From NCBI GenBank assembly GCA_013365365.1, contig JABVXU010000247.1, positions 16,389-80,388 of the forward strand: a stretch of DNA of 64,000 bases. Reading direction: 5' to 3'. Positions within the stretch are counted from its first letter, which is position 1. Every line of letters starts with the position of its first letter. Of the stretch, positions 38,720 to 50,300 are shown one piece after another. The translations under genes and the position numbers were made by a program. Origin of the DNA: Cruorifilaria tuberocauda (taxonomy: Eukaryota; Nematoda; Chromadorea; Rhabditida; Onchocercidae). The notes under the pieces were generated by a model. It had not been told where the DNA came from, searched no databases, and saw nothing but the letters and a program-made list of their open reading frames with translations.

Positions 38720-41038
38720 ATACATTAAACATATATATAACATTTTTGGGTGATATTTTTGCTTTTCATTTGATGTTTGAATTAAATTTCAACATTTCAA
38801 GAAAGAAATCGGATCGCATTTTTCTTTCAGTTTATTTACTATTTATGATTACTGTAATGAAGGAGTTAGAATGATGAAAATTTCATTAAATCGAGAGGAT
38901 ATATTGTACTTCCACTAAAAGTTTCATTGGCTTTATTCCTAGCAACCATTTCACTATACTTATAATACCGCTAATTCGGAAAGTCTTATTTTGAAATCGA
39001 TTTTCCAATTAAGAGATCGTCTGGAAAAAATATTCCGGAATTAGACTGCAGTGAAGCCAAATTTAAATTATGCTTATCGGTTGAGTGACTTCACTTAAAT
39101 TCTTTACATTAAAATTTTATCTACTAATAAGTAAATATATTCCAAATTTTCCACTTTTTAAAAAATTTTTCACTAATTACAATTACATTGTATTATATAA
39201 TTTCTATGTAAACTAATTAACTTGAAGTAAAATTTTTCAAAACTCGAGAATGGTTTCAGAAATGAAAAATTAGGTTTTTGTCATACTTCTATCCTTTTTC
39301 TTTTTTACTGTTTCGTGAAATTATATGAATTAAGGAGTAATTTTGAATATTGCTTCCTTGACATTCTTATATGTTCATTTGATAATTAAATTCTTACATG
39401 AAAAAACAAAAAAAACTGATCGCTTACTTACCTTTCAAATTGAATGGAATTAACAAGAATTTTCCAATTTTTTGATGCATTTTCTTATTTCCGATCCATC
39501 GGATTCTAATTTTCAATTTTCCCACAATTTTCACAGAAAGTTCAACTCATTTCTTTACAATTTCTCTCCGCCATAAAATTTTAGTGAATGCGTTAATCGA
39601 AATGATTTATTGATTATCCCTCCTATCGTAACTTTACAGTAATTATGATCGCATTTCTCGTATGTATGTATCAAATCTGCAATAATTTTGATTGTATTTT
39701 TTGGATTACTGTACACGTTACCGTATTTGTCGGAATGCGTTGCTTATTTTACTGCAACTGCAATTGTACATGTAAATGTGCTTTTCGTTAACAAATAATT
39801 AAATATACTTTGATTCGTTTCTCTTCCTTTTTCCGAAAATTTAAAGAGTTTACAAGAAAGACAATTTTTGTTTGTTAGAAAAAAGTGCATGAATTGCTCG
39901 ATTAAATGAATAATTCCTTTACATATCGTATCAATGTTTTCAGTTTTGAAATTTAGTGTTGGGAATTAATTTGAACAAAGGAAAGTATATAAAAATATTA
40001 ACAGCACATGCAAGAAAACGAAGAAACTTTTTTAATAGTTTAAGAAAATTGATTGTTGCTTTGTCCAAAATTAATCAAAAGATTGTAAAATTTTCAGAGT
40101 TGAATTTTAAATTTGCTTTTGTTTTCTTTTTTTGCTTTGCTCTTTTAATTTATAATTTTTGATATGAATAAAATTTCACAGTAATTTCAATGTATCAAAA
40201 GAGTCGCATATCAACAGTTTAAAAGCATGGAATATATTTCCATCTATTTTAAACAATAGCTTCAGTTTAAATTTTATAAAGATTGTTTTACTCATGGAAT
40301 ATTTCAAAGCAATATACTGGATCATTTTCATTCAAAATTATGGTAAATTAGAAAGCAATTGTTGGTATTGATTATTTGAATAAAATAGTTCATCCGACCA
40401 TGTCCAGATTTTTCTTTTCAAGGAAAATTTTCTTTTCGATTACCATAGCATGAATAAGTATTCTTTTACCTGAGCCAGGTTCCTCAGCTAGAGAAAATTC
40501 TGATGTTTCTCTTAATTTTTCTCATGTATACAGTAGCCAACAATTATTTCATCAAATAATTGATTAATTTTAGGACCTTGAAAAATTCACTATTTTTTTT
40601 ATTTTTTTACGGACGGTCAAAAGTTGTACATAAAGTTTGATTATCATAATCGCATTACTTTTCCTTATGGATGAGATTTTAAATTAGCAATTGGATGACA
40701 ATCAATAAGCGGAAAAAGATCATACGATATGTTAAATGTATAATCATTTTAATCAAATTCATCATCTTGAATTATCAGTATTGTTAAATAGAGATGAGTT
40801 GCACCACTCAGAGGTAATTGCTGGGAAATGAACGGTTGCTGCGGTCGTTGTTAATGCCTTCCAATTTCGGCTCATCGGTTCATCGTTCATCAAAACCAAC
40901 ATTTATTTCAATTTCACGTCCCGAACACATCAACATTATCGTTCTTACAAAGGTTTCCAGACATGCTAGGGAAGGAGGAAATATCACTCCACAATTGATA
41001 GCTTCACAAGCCATTACTTTCCTTCATTCCTTCTTTCC

Positions 41039-41055
41039 CTCTCTCTCTCTCTCTC
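41039..41055. repeat. CT microsatellite
   Basis: Uninterrupted CT run of about 17 bases in a pyrimidine-rich stretch. Confidence 0.8.
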
Positions 41056-41949
41056 AAACAGCTAATTTTCCACCCCCTTCTCTCTATAACTCTTTATTTC
41101 CAATTTTTCCGGATATTATCGGCTCATTTCTCTCATATATTTAAGTAATACACGTATAGGAATAATATAATTTACTTAAATAATATCTAATTCGGGGTAG
41201 CAATATTCCACATAACAGTTAGCAATAGTTATGTACATCAATTCAAATAATTATTACTTCTTTTTTCAGTAATTTATCATTGTTTTTCATGAAAAAGAGG
41301 GAAGGTATACTTTGTCTTCTTCAATTTCAACCAATTTTCGAGTGTTCATAGGTTAATTGAGCATAAAAATTTGCATATGCTCAAATTGCCCAATAAAATT
41401 AAGGAGAAGAGATGACAGATATTAAGGAAAAATGTGAGAAAACCTTTAGTCCGATTTCTTTATTACTTTTTATATATATCATTATGTTTGGTATTGATCA
41501 TTTCAGAGATAAATAAATATTTTTCTGATTTTTCTTGTGCCATTGCATCTTTCAGTAACTTTATTTTTCACTTTATATTTCACTGTTTTAGAGTTATTTA
41601 AGGAACGAAAAACGAAGAAAAGAAAAAGAAAGGAAATTTCAACTACCAAAGTAAAAATTATTCAAAGGAAACAACTTCTTTTCTTAATTTACCTGAGAAA
41701 GAGAAATAATATATAATTTTTAGGAATAATAACAGCGATACTTTTCATGCATATATTTACATCATATTGTTAATGCCTTTCTTTAATTTTATTGGAATTA
41801 AAATTGAATAAATTACAGAGCGTGAAATGTATCGCTTCATCCTTTATATCCCCATTTATTTTCTTTCATGGTAACCGACCAGGAAATTTGTTTTGAAATG
41901 TTTTACAAAATTAAAATGTTTGAACTCAATTTTCACCCTACAATTATTA

Positions 41950-42132
41950 GACATTTTTCTTTGATTCAAAGAAAAATACAAGAAAATGGAATATAATTAA
42001 AGTTATTTGTAAGAAATCAGCAAGAACAGAAGAAATTTTTTTAATTTATGGAATTACTGCAATCGCTTCTTCCAGGAGATCGTTTAACAATTCTTTTAAT
42101 GAAGAAATTAAAATTAATTAATAAATAATTTG
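41950..42132 (+). repeat. left arm of a long inverted repeat
   Basis: The stretch from GACATTTTTCTTTGATTCAA to about 42132 matches, in reverse complement, 43090-43267. Shared blocks include GGAATATAATTAAAGT, AAATCAGCAAGAACAGAAG and CCAGGAGATCGTTTAAC. The arms differ by scattered substitutions and small indels, so the duplication is not recent. Confidence 0.85.
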
Positions 42133-43089
42133 AGCATTGAACTTGCCTAATAAAAATTTTAAATTGGAATTGAAAATTCAAATTTTTACAATAATTTTCT
42201 TGTTTTTCTAACAAAAGCTCTTTTAGCAAGTAAAAGTGAAAAAAATGGAAATTTCATCTTTATAATTATGCGTACACTTTCAAGCATTAGTTGCATGCTT
42301 CAATTTGACTACGGTACTTGCTGTATTCGCAAACACCGTGCTTTTCTCGCATTTTCCTTCTTTAAATTAATTCTCTCTCCCGGGATCTTCCAGTTCTGTC
42401 AGTTTGCTCCAACATTAACCCTAGTAAATAGAGTTCATCAGCGATATCAAACTACTACTACCACTAATAATAATCGTCATAATAATAACTATCTATTGTT
42501 TATACTATTGCTAATACTTTCAATAAATAGAACGTACATTGTGCAGAAGTGACCATTCAATCTCTCTGTAAATAACTCTCCTTTCATTTGACATTATTTA
42601 GTGCTCTTTTCAGAGTCTTATTTTGTTGGCTTTTGTTCTCTCTAATTTTGTTTTTTGAGAAGTATAAATTGATTAGATGAGGAGAAGCAATTAAATGATA
42701 ACTGGTAATTTAAAAATTAAGTTAATCATATATGAATGAGTAAATTATTAATGCTATGATATATACACGTAAAAGACGCCAAAATTAGAAACTTTTAAAG
42801 ATGGCGACGTTATGAAGAATAAGAAAAAAAGAATCAAATCAATTTATAAACTATTTTGATGTTCATTCTTCAATAGAAGTAGAAATCGAATTTAATTTTT
42901 CATTGAATTAAACTGGAATTTCATTTCAAACGAAGATAGTACTTCGGTTACTATTTTATTTGCAATAAATTTAAATTTGCTACAAACATTTCAGTTGTTT
43001 CAAGCATTGATAATTTGCTTCGTAATTTCTTCATGCTATATGAATAATAAAAGCTATAACGATTTAAATCGATCCCTTTACATTTCATT

Positions 43090-43267
43090 AATTTATTTAC
43101 ATCCAAATAATTAATTCCAACTTCTTCATTAAAAGAACTGTTAAACGATCTCCTGGAAGAGGTGATCGAAGTAATTCCATAAATTTAACAGAATTTCTTC
43201 TGTTCTTGCTGATTTCTTACTTTAATTATATTCCATTTCTTGTATTTTTTGAATGAAAGAAAATGAC
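43090..43267 (-). repeat. right arm of the long inverted repeat
   Basis: Reverse-complement partner of 41950-42132, separated from it by about 957 bases. No obvious target-site duplication flanks the pair. On the plus strand this arm has an open frame containing IKRTVKRSPGRGDRSNSIN; the left arm read on the minus strand keeps most of the same peptide, then stops. Confidence 0.85.
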
Positions 43268-43498
43268 AGCAGATTTGCTTAAAATATTCCTTCTGTAATT
43301 TTCAGTGTATTAAATTAGGTTTGAGAAATGTTGGAAATTCAATTATTTTCATTCTGACATGGAATCACACGCAGCAACAACGGCTGATACCTGTTGGATC
43401 ATGCTTGGATTAACAGATAAGCTTGTCTTTGTTTCAGAGCGCCGATGGCAGCAATATATTCAACAGCTATTGCTACCTGCTTATGTATGCCGACAACG

Positions 43499-43500
<2 letters not shown>

Positions 43501-43544
<44 letters not shown>
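43501..43544. repeat. CA dinucleotide microsatellite
   Basis: About 22 uninterrupted CA units; the His/Thr-repeat ORFs across it are artefacts of the repeat. Confidence 0.95.
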
Positions 43545-43548
<4 letters not shown>

Positions 43549-44755
43549 TTCACAAGAAATGTGTGCATGAGGATAGGTCAGGATGTTAGCTGGATTTGCT
43601 TCTAATAATAGTGATTAAGAGAACAGATACTTCCCTTCGTCGTGAGATACTTTCCGGTAATTAATGTCCGAAATTTCCGGAAAGCATCACACGACATTAT
43701 CCAGTTGAATTATTTTTCTTTCAATCTATTTAAGTTTATCAAAGAGAAATTGATTAAAATTTTTAAGATAAAATTCTTTTTAAGCTGAATAAATAGACAG
43801 AGATTCGTGTAATTTACATTATCGTTTGCTACAAATTTGATAAGAAAGAAAAATAATTTTGACTTCAAATATTTCTCTGACGACAAAATGAGTGACAGTT
43901 AAAGCAATTTTAATTTAAGAAACTATGAATTATTGTAACAAATTTAAATTTGAAATAAAGAAAAAAAGTCTGGATTTATCCTTTATAAATTGGGTTTATT
44001 TTGAAAGTTTTTACAAAACCGGGATGGAAATGGAAATTATGTTTGAAACAGAAATTATGAGAAATCGAACAGTTTTTCCAAAATACGAATTAAACGTAGT
44101 TATTTTTCTTAAAATGTCAAAAATTGTTATCTTGGAATTTTTCTGAAAAGCGAGAATAAAAGTAAGTTTGAATTAAAAATCAAGAAAAATTAAAATTTTT
44201 TCGAAATAGAAAAAATACAAATAAAATTTGCTTATTTGTCATTTGGAGAAATGCCCCTGCAGAGAAGCAAACTGCAGAGAAACTTCCACAAGACACGATA
44301 TGATAACATACAAGTTATTGCTAAATTATCGTTAACTTTTCATTAAACCATTTCCTTTTATATATTTTTCTTACTTTGTTTTCAATTATTAAATAATATT
44401 ACTGTTAAAGTTTTTTGGATTGTTGGGATTATTTCTACCATTTAATGTGTTTCTCCAATGAAAATTCAAATTACCACTGTGATGTCAGATTTAATTCAAA
44501 AAAGAAATGAAGGGAAAGATGATAAACTTCAATTCAAATATGATAATTTAACCAGAAAATATTAGCAATGTTTTGTTTTACCTACTGGCAAATTGCCTAA
44601 TTTTAATCTTTTTTGCAACAATTTGTCTTTCAACTTTTTAAAAAACATTTTGCTTCACTAAACAATTTTGCAAAGGTAAACTTGAATTTATTTATTGTAG
44701 GAAATAAATTCGGAATGAATGATAAAATATTTATAAGAAAGATGATATTAATATA

Positions 44756-45034
44756 TCAAAATGGACAAATAATTGCATTTAAATAGAAATTACAAGTATC
44801 GATTTTCAGTTTTTTGTTTTTTCGTGACTTTGAGGGAAGAGAACTGTTGCGTACAATACAAATTCCTTCCACATCTTCCCGAGAGCTTTCATCGCAAAAT
44901 TCCTCCAAGCAATCAATAATGCTCGGTATTTCATACGGCAAACACCATTGTAATATCTGAAATAAGTGATATTCACTAGCTGAAAATTCGCATTGGATAC
45001 TGAATAAAATAATGAGCGTTAAGCAGACTGCCAT
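44756..45034 (-). CDS. small secreted Cys-rich protein, 92 aa, unrecognised
   Basis: A single open frame with a real ATG. It starts with a hydrophobic leader, MAVCLTLIILFSIQC, typical of a signal peptide, followed by a mature part of about 75 residues with six cysteines (C-x10-C-x4-C-x12-C, then a Ser/Lys/Arg-rich linker and C-x8-C). The linker has basic clusters that could be processing sites. A TATATAA element lies at 45148-45154 and a possible leader acceptor, GTGCAG, precedes the ATG by about 30 bases. A donor-like GTAATT near the end means the last codons could belong to another exon. It does not fit the insulin pattern (no adjacent cysteines). Function unknown. Confidence 0.45.
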   Translation of the reverse strand: MAVCLTLIILFSIQCEFSASEYHLFQILQWCLPYEIPSIIDCLEEFCDESSREDVEGICIVRNSSLPSKSRKNKKLKIDTCNFYLNAIICPF

Positions 45035-46036
45035 CTTTGATAAAGGTAAATATTCAAAAGATTTCCTGCACTAACATAAATAATTCGAAGTGACATTAAG
45101 AATGGCTTGCAGTGTTGAATTATGCAAACTTGCAGAGCTGATTTTTGTTATATATGAGGGGATTAAGCTGTTTCTTAAATCTCATCACTTTAATAAGGTA
45201 ATGCAATAATATCAATTGCGATATCTGTCAGCTGTAATCATCCAAAGAATTGCAATGTTTAAAACACGAGAAACTGTGATTATTCTAAGCTAATTATGGA
45301 TGTAATTGCAATATCTTATAGAATAAAAGAGACCAATATCTTAGCTTTCTCGAGGAATTAATGATTTGATAAGGTCTTTTCTAAAACTTTATTTTAGTTT
45401 TAAGAATTATTCAGCTTTTTCAACTGTATTACAATCATCATTTGTTCAAGATGTCCTAGGCTGGAGAAAGAGTGGCTAAAATTGTAACGGGAAAAGAATA
45501 AAAGGAAAAGTTAAAAAAAGGATTTTACTAGATTTATATGACTCTTTATCTTTCAGGCATTCCGGAAAGCAAGTTTCATGAATCCAGTAGTTCGTAACTT
45601 TAATCTATCTCGACAATGTTTCAATCATTTCAATTCTCACTTAATGCGACAACTCCAGTAAAAATAAATTTTATAAAATCATTTGATGACTTAAAAAATT
45701 CTTAAAACTTTCTGGAATCATAGTACCATAATAAATCTCATCTCACTGGTTTTATCCTCCACTTATTTATCTTATAAAGGACTCAAGAAATGAAATTACC
45801 GTAGAACAGAACAATTCGGTGTGATATTTGTAGTTAAACTATTTATCAAATTGTCAAAGTAATTATTTTTCCATTTTATGCACTGAAAAAAGAGTTGAAC
45901 AATTTTTAGAAAATATAAAATGATCAAATACTAAATTACAATTCAAGAGGAAGTTAGAGCTTAATCAGAATTTAGTCCAACTTATCAAAAAGACTGTAAA
46001 GAGAGAAAAAATAAGACTGTTAGAGTTATGAAAAGT
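45035..46036. other. intergenic, about 1 kb
   Basis: AT-rich; nothing beyond the upstream TATA-like element of the small secreted gene. Confidence 0.5.
45148..45154 (-). promoter_or_regulatory. TATA-like element upstream of the small secreted gene
   Basis: TATATAA read on the minus strand, 114 bases upstream of the ATG at 45034. In such AT-rich DNA this is only suggestive. Confidence 0.25.
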
Positions 46037-46604
46037 TCAGACTAAATGAGCATAATCAATTCCATCCCAATTTAAGCTTGGCGTAAATAGCTGGCACGCT
46101 TCTAAACAAATTCCATGTAAAAACTGTTCGGTAATCCAACCATGAATATAATTTATTGCGGTTTGATTTAACAAAATGCGATTCTGGAAAATATTCATAA
46201 TTAACGAAATACGAAAATTAGTCGCCAAGGAAGATTAAATGTAGAAGTAATTCATGAAAATAATTATCGTTTTGGGAAAAATTCAAATTGTACTTTACAT
46301 TTGCCTTCTCTCTTTGACTTCTCATTTACGATTTTTTCAAAAAAACCTGGATATATGTCGTTATGGCCATGCACATGTTACACCGGGCGCATTTTGCAGC
46401 GGGCATCATTGATAATGCTTCATTTAAATCATTCAGTTTAAACTTCGAGCAAAAAATTATTGTAACTCTCACATAAATTCGTGGTATCGAAAAAATTTTC
46501 GAAATTTGAAAATAACAGTGGTTGATCTTCTCTTTGTGTACGTGTGTGCTGCATGTCCGTGTATGTGTATCAGTTCTTTGACATCTCCCGTATAGGTGCG
46601 ACAA
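46037..46604 (-). CDS. Cys-rich protein fragment, weakly saposin-like, 5' end not found
   Basis: Two in-phase minus-strand exons. The last (46037-46183) follows a strong acceptor, TTTTCCAG, and encodes 48 residues beginning NRILLNQTAINYIHGW and containing C-x3-C. The one before it runs from the donor CAG|GTTTTT at 46347 up to 46442 or 46604 (acceptor TTTATTCAG) and includes KCARCNMCMAITTYIQ. Joined, the spacing of C-x2-C, an L-x-N-x-T helix region and a later cysteine pair recalls saposin-B folds, but the cysteine count does not fit well. No start codon or signal peptide could be tied to it. Unrecognised; may be part of a longer gene. Confidence 0.3.
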
Positions 46605-47135
46605 CTGAATAAACAGAAAGCAAATATGTAGATAATATTGGAAAACGGGGATATCTTGAGAATTTTAAAGGGCCAAAGGTCAAGAACGTTCAAACTGATC
46701 GGCAAATATCGAAGTTTCATCAATAAGTATCACCAAGTGGATTAAGAAGATCGAATAACTTAGATATTCGAAATTCTTTCAAGAAAAACACGCATGTTAT
46801 TTTCTCTCTCACCTATCGATCATTTCGACAAATTTTAAGTTTATTATTTATATATAGTATTTTAATTAGCAAAATTAGTTAATTTATATTTTGCAATTTC
46901 AAACCAATCAATTTATTTCACTGATGACCTCAAACCATCACAGCACTAAACTTAACTCTTCCCATCTTTCTTCAATGATATCTTCGGAGAGTTCACTTTC
47001 CAAGTATATATTATCGTTCTGACTAAGTTATTTTGCCTAATAATCTAAAGTAATGATTGCTTCAACAATTAATTATAAATGACTGCTAGTTATAGATTCT
47101 ACCTTTCGCATTATAACTACGATAACAAGCTGGTA
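46605..47135. other. intergenic or intronic sequence between small minus-strand genes
   Basis: AT-rich, no supported exon. It could contain the missing 5' exon of the Cys-rich fragment. Confidence 0.4.
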
Positions 47136-48359
47136 TTAATCCAGACCAAATAGTCTTGACGGTCGGTATATGGTAAGAAGAAAATCATGAAGTATTTGTT
47201 CAGTATACTGTAAATGAAAGATTTTTCTTTCGGAGTATTGTATTTTAAACAATTTTAAAACAATGAATTATGTAAGAAATATATGATGTAAAATGTTTCC
47301 GAAAGTCAGAAAGGAATGATCATACACATATTATTAATTATTAAAAAAATATTTGTATACAGACTATTACTTATGATACGAAGTATATATTACTCGTTTT
47401 CAGGATCATCCTGATCAAGTCACTGGTAGCTCCACTTCCACCATTTCCCTTGATACTTACCATAAGTTGGGTGAACTGATTGAGAAAAGGATACTCTTTG
47501 CTTCTGTAAATATCCGATCGCAAATAGAACATAGCGACTAGCCGTGTTTGATAACAAATAGTGAAAAAAAATGATCGTAATTGGGCACAGTAACTTTTGT
47601 GATATTATGAAATTCTCCTTCTTCACAGGTATCTTCTGGCTTTGATAGGTAATTCTAAAGTAATCAAAAAGTTTTTTCTTCTAACAGAATTTCACTAAAA
47701 TTATTCGTTAAATGCATATAAGCAATCACTTAATTGCTTTATTGGTTTCAATCCATATTCTAAAAGATAGACGAGGCTTAAAAATTTACATGCATTTCAT
47801 CGATCCAATTAACCAGTGGAGTCATACCATTATTAATATCCCTACTGTGAACGTAAGTGCCAAGATTGGAATAATTGCTGATCACTGGCAAAATATAAGT
47901 TTCGTTGCAACGAGAAATGGGAATGATCGTTCTGAAATCTGCAATAATCGATTCGCATTTGTTGTGAGGTATCAAGTACTTAGTACTCTTTTGAACAAGT
48001 AAAGTTGAAAAAGAGGAAAATGAAATCAGAATCTTTTGCTACGTGAAATTATTCGCAAGTCTAATGGATGTCATAGGTTAACTGATTGCATAACTAAACT
48101 GCAAAAATTGCAAATTTATTAACGATTTTCACATTGATTTATATCTGAATTGATTAGAGATTTCAATATAATATTAATCCTCCTTTTTCAAGTTATTAAT
48201 AATTTAGATTAAAAAAACAATAGTTCCTCTAAACTAATAGTAATTACAATAATAATTTCAAGCATTCAAATAAATATAAATAATATTTGGATGGCATGAA
48301 AACTTAACCTAACCTAATTTTGTTTGCCAATCTTACGCCAAAAACTCTCTGTAATCCAT
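47136..48359 (-). CDS. unrecognised 89-aa protein, five-exon gene with two tiny exons
   Basis: Exons in order: 48337-48359, 47828-47931, 47627-47654, 47461-47503, 47136-47207 (23, 104, 28, 43 and 72 nt; total 270 nt). Every junction has AG/GT signals (donors GTAAGA, GTATGA, GTGAAG, GTAAGT; acceptors TTTCAG, TTTAG, TTTACAG, TTTACAG), and the phases 2, 1, 2, 0 match throughout. Such agreement by chance is unlikely. The protein starts MDYREFLATIIPISRC, has a basic middle (KARRYLSKEYPF) and ends RPSRLFGLD. It has no signal peptide and no clear membrane span. I do not recognise the family. Other-strand ORFs over 47712-48002 are probably shadows. Confidence 0.5.
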
Positions 48360-50300
48360 AATTTCAGTTGTTTGTTAAGCAAATATCAATTTTAATAAAT
48401 GTTAATAATAAAAGCAAGCAAACAATGGATAAATGGGTGGATCAATTTTATTCGTAGCAAAATTAGATATTTCACTTGAATTTTGCTTTAACAATAAGGT
48501 CTGAATATGTTGCATTTGTCGTTTATATTCGCCGATAATAAGTTCATGTTTAATTTGTTGTAAAAATTTGCGAACTTTCTCTAATTCTTTATAGCATTGT
48601 TTAACTTGGAATTTATGCTCATACTATGAGAATATACAAATTCCTCCCAAATTTGAATTAAAAAAAATTAAAGCTTAAAGACAATTCTGTGAAATTTTAT
48701 TTATTGCTTAAATTAGAGGAGAAATATTTTCCAAGGAAAGATAAGAACATTGTAGTGACAGAGCTACAGTTAAATTTCAGAATTTCAAATCAATTCTTAA
48801 ATTAGCTTGGATCTCCCATATATCAGTAATTTCTGCTCCTTAAAAGTTTAAGACAGAAATAATTTTTATTTGTAATGTATCGATAAATATAACAAGCAGG
48901 ACATAAGCGAGCATTACCGGCTATCAAATGACCGAAATTGTATAACAGCAGTAGTAATAGAGTGGTAATAATAATTTCAATCATTATGGTGCTGTAACTG
49001 GATTTTAATTAATAAAATAATGTGACAAGTGACAATATTTCTCATAGCATATACAACAATGAATGGATTCTAAAACTAAAAAAGAGGAAAACAAAAGAAG
49101 TTAAAATCTTACTTATTAGAATCAAGGATAAGAAAATGAATGCAAGAACTGCTTGCTAAAATCTCAAATAATTTGAAAATGTGAATTTTAATTTTTACAA
49201 AAAACAGTAACTCATCGCTTCTTATTCCACAATATGTATATAAAATAACTGATATGCGTCAAAGACTACCAATGCGCCATATATATTTGAAACAAATATG
49301 ATTTCTAAAAAGTAACAATTACTATTACTTTCTATTAAAAATGATAGACGCGTACTGTCATCAGGATCTTTATTCAAACACATGATAGAATAGTATAATG
49401 AAAAAAAAAAGCAAAGAAAGGAAAAAAATTATTATGAAAGGAATGGAAAAAGTATTATAATCAATTATTCCGATTTCAATTCGATGAAAAGTTGCATAAT
49501 TTTAAAGCTTCATCATAGTCGAGCTATTTTTTCCTTGTACTTCAAAGAAAAGAAAAAACTAATACCGATTTAACAATAAATCATATCATAACAAGGCACG
49601 AAACAAAAAAAAGTAATTTTAACCTGGAACAAAAATTTTAAATTGAAAAATACAATAAAGTGAGAAAGAATTAAAGGAAGAGACATGAAATGGCAGAGTT
49701 TGAAATCATAATCTTCTCTGAAGCTTTAAAACATGAAAATTGCTCATCATTAAAAACACGCATGATGCTCGAAAATTTTAAAAGTTAGAGAAATTAAAAA
49801 AAACTGAAGACAGTTTTCACTGATAAAGAAGGAAACACAGTCCATAATAGATAAGAAAGTAACATGAAGAAACTAAAATGATAATAATATACTCAACATA
49901 AATAGAATATTTATACACATAATTAACTGTGTGGTTCTTCTCAAATATGTCATACAATTTCAAAAAAAACATAAAATGAAACTGTGATTTTCATATTGTC
50001 ACTAAACATTTTAAATAATTTTTCAATAAAATCATAAAAATTGCTTGCTGCTTCGAACTTTTTTTCTGCACAACCAAATTTATGAATGGATTTTATCCAA
50101 GTTACAATGAAAAAACTTTTAAATTCGAATCAGAAACATTTGAAAATTGAATATGATAAATACTGAACATTCAAATCAACTAATTTTCAATCTTCTTTCC
50201 TACATCTTTTATCATACAGCAGCATTTAAGCAGATAATTTTCAAAAAGGTCACTTTTATTAACGTAGTACAAGAGTTAAATTAAACTGAAATTCAACAGT
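48360..50300. other. intergenic, 1.9 kb, including the RME-8 3' flank
   Basis: Very AT-rich with no coding frame. The right end holds the 3' UTR of the minus-strand RME-8 gene. Confidence 0.6.
50255..50260 (-). terminator. candidate polyadenylation signal of the RME-8 gene
   Basis: AATAAA on the minus strand, about 40 bases past the RME-8 stop codon at 50301-50303, the first such hexamer found there. Confidence 0.45.

Larger units (their letters stand above)
38720..44755. other. gene-poor region downstream of the homeobox gene
   Basis: No supported gene. It holds a CT microsatellite (41039-41055), a roughly 180 bp inverted-repeat pair (41950-42132 and 43090-43267), a CA microsatellite (43501-43544) and two GC-richer patches (40800-41100 and 43350-43500) whose ORFs lack clear splice context. 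Confidence 0.55.

Noticed and set aside
40818..41144. 108-codon ORF beginning at a TTG codon
   Set aside because: Ser/Phe/Pro-rich low-complexity reading through a CT repeat, no ATG start, no splice context.
42268..42552. 94-codon ATG ORF inside the inverted repeat loop
   Set aside because: Ends in Thr/Asn repeats and hydrophobic low-complexity sequence; no family or splice support.
43359..43605. ORFs with Thr-His repeats
   Set aside because: Produced by the CA microsatellite; no splice or family support.
47712..48002. 96-codon plus-strand ORF
   Set aside because: Overlaps the minus-strand five-exon gene, has an in-frame stop just before its ATG and no matching exons on its own strand.
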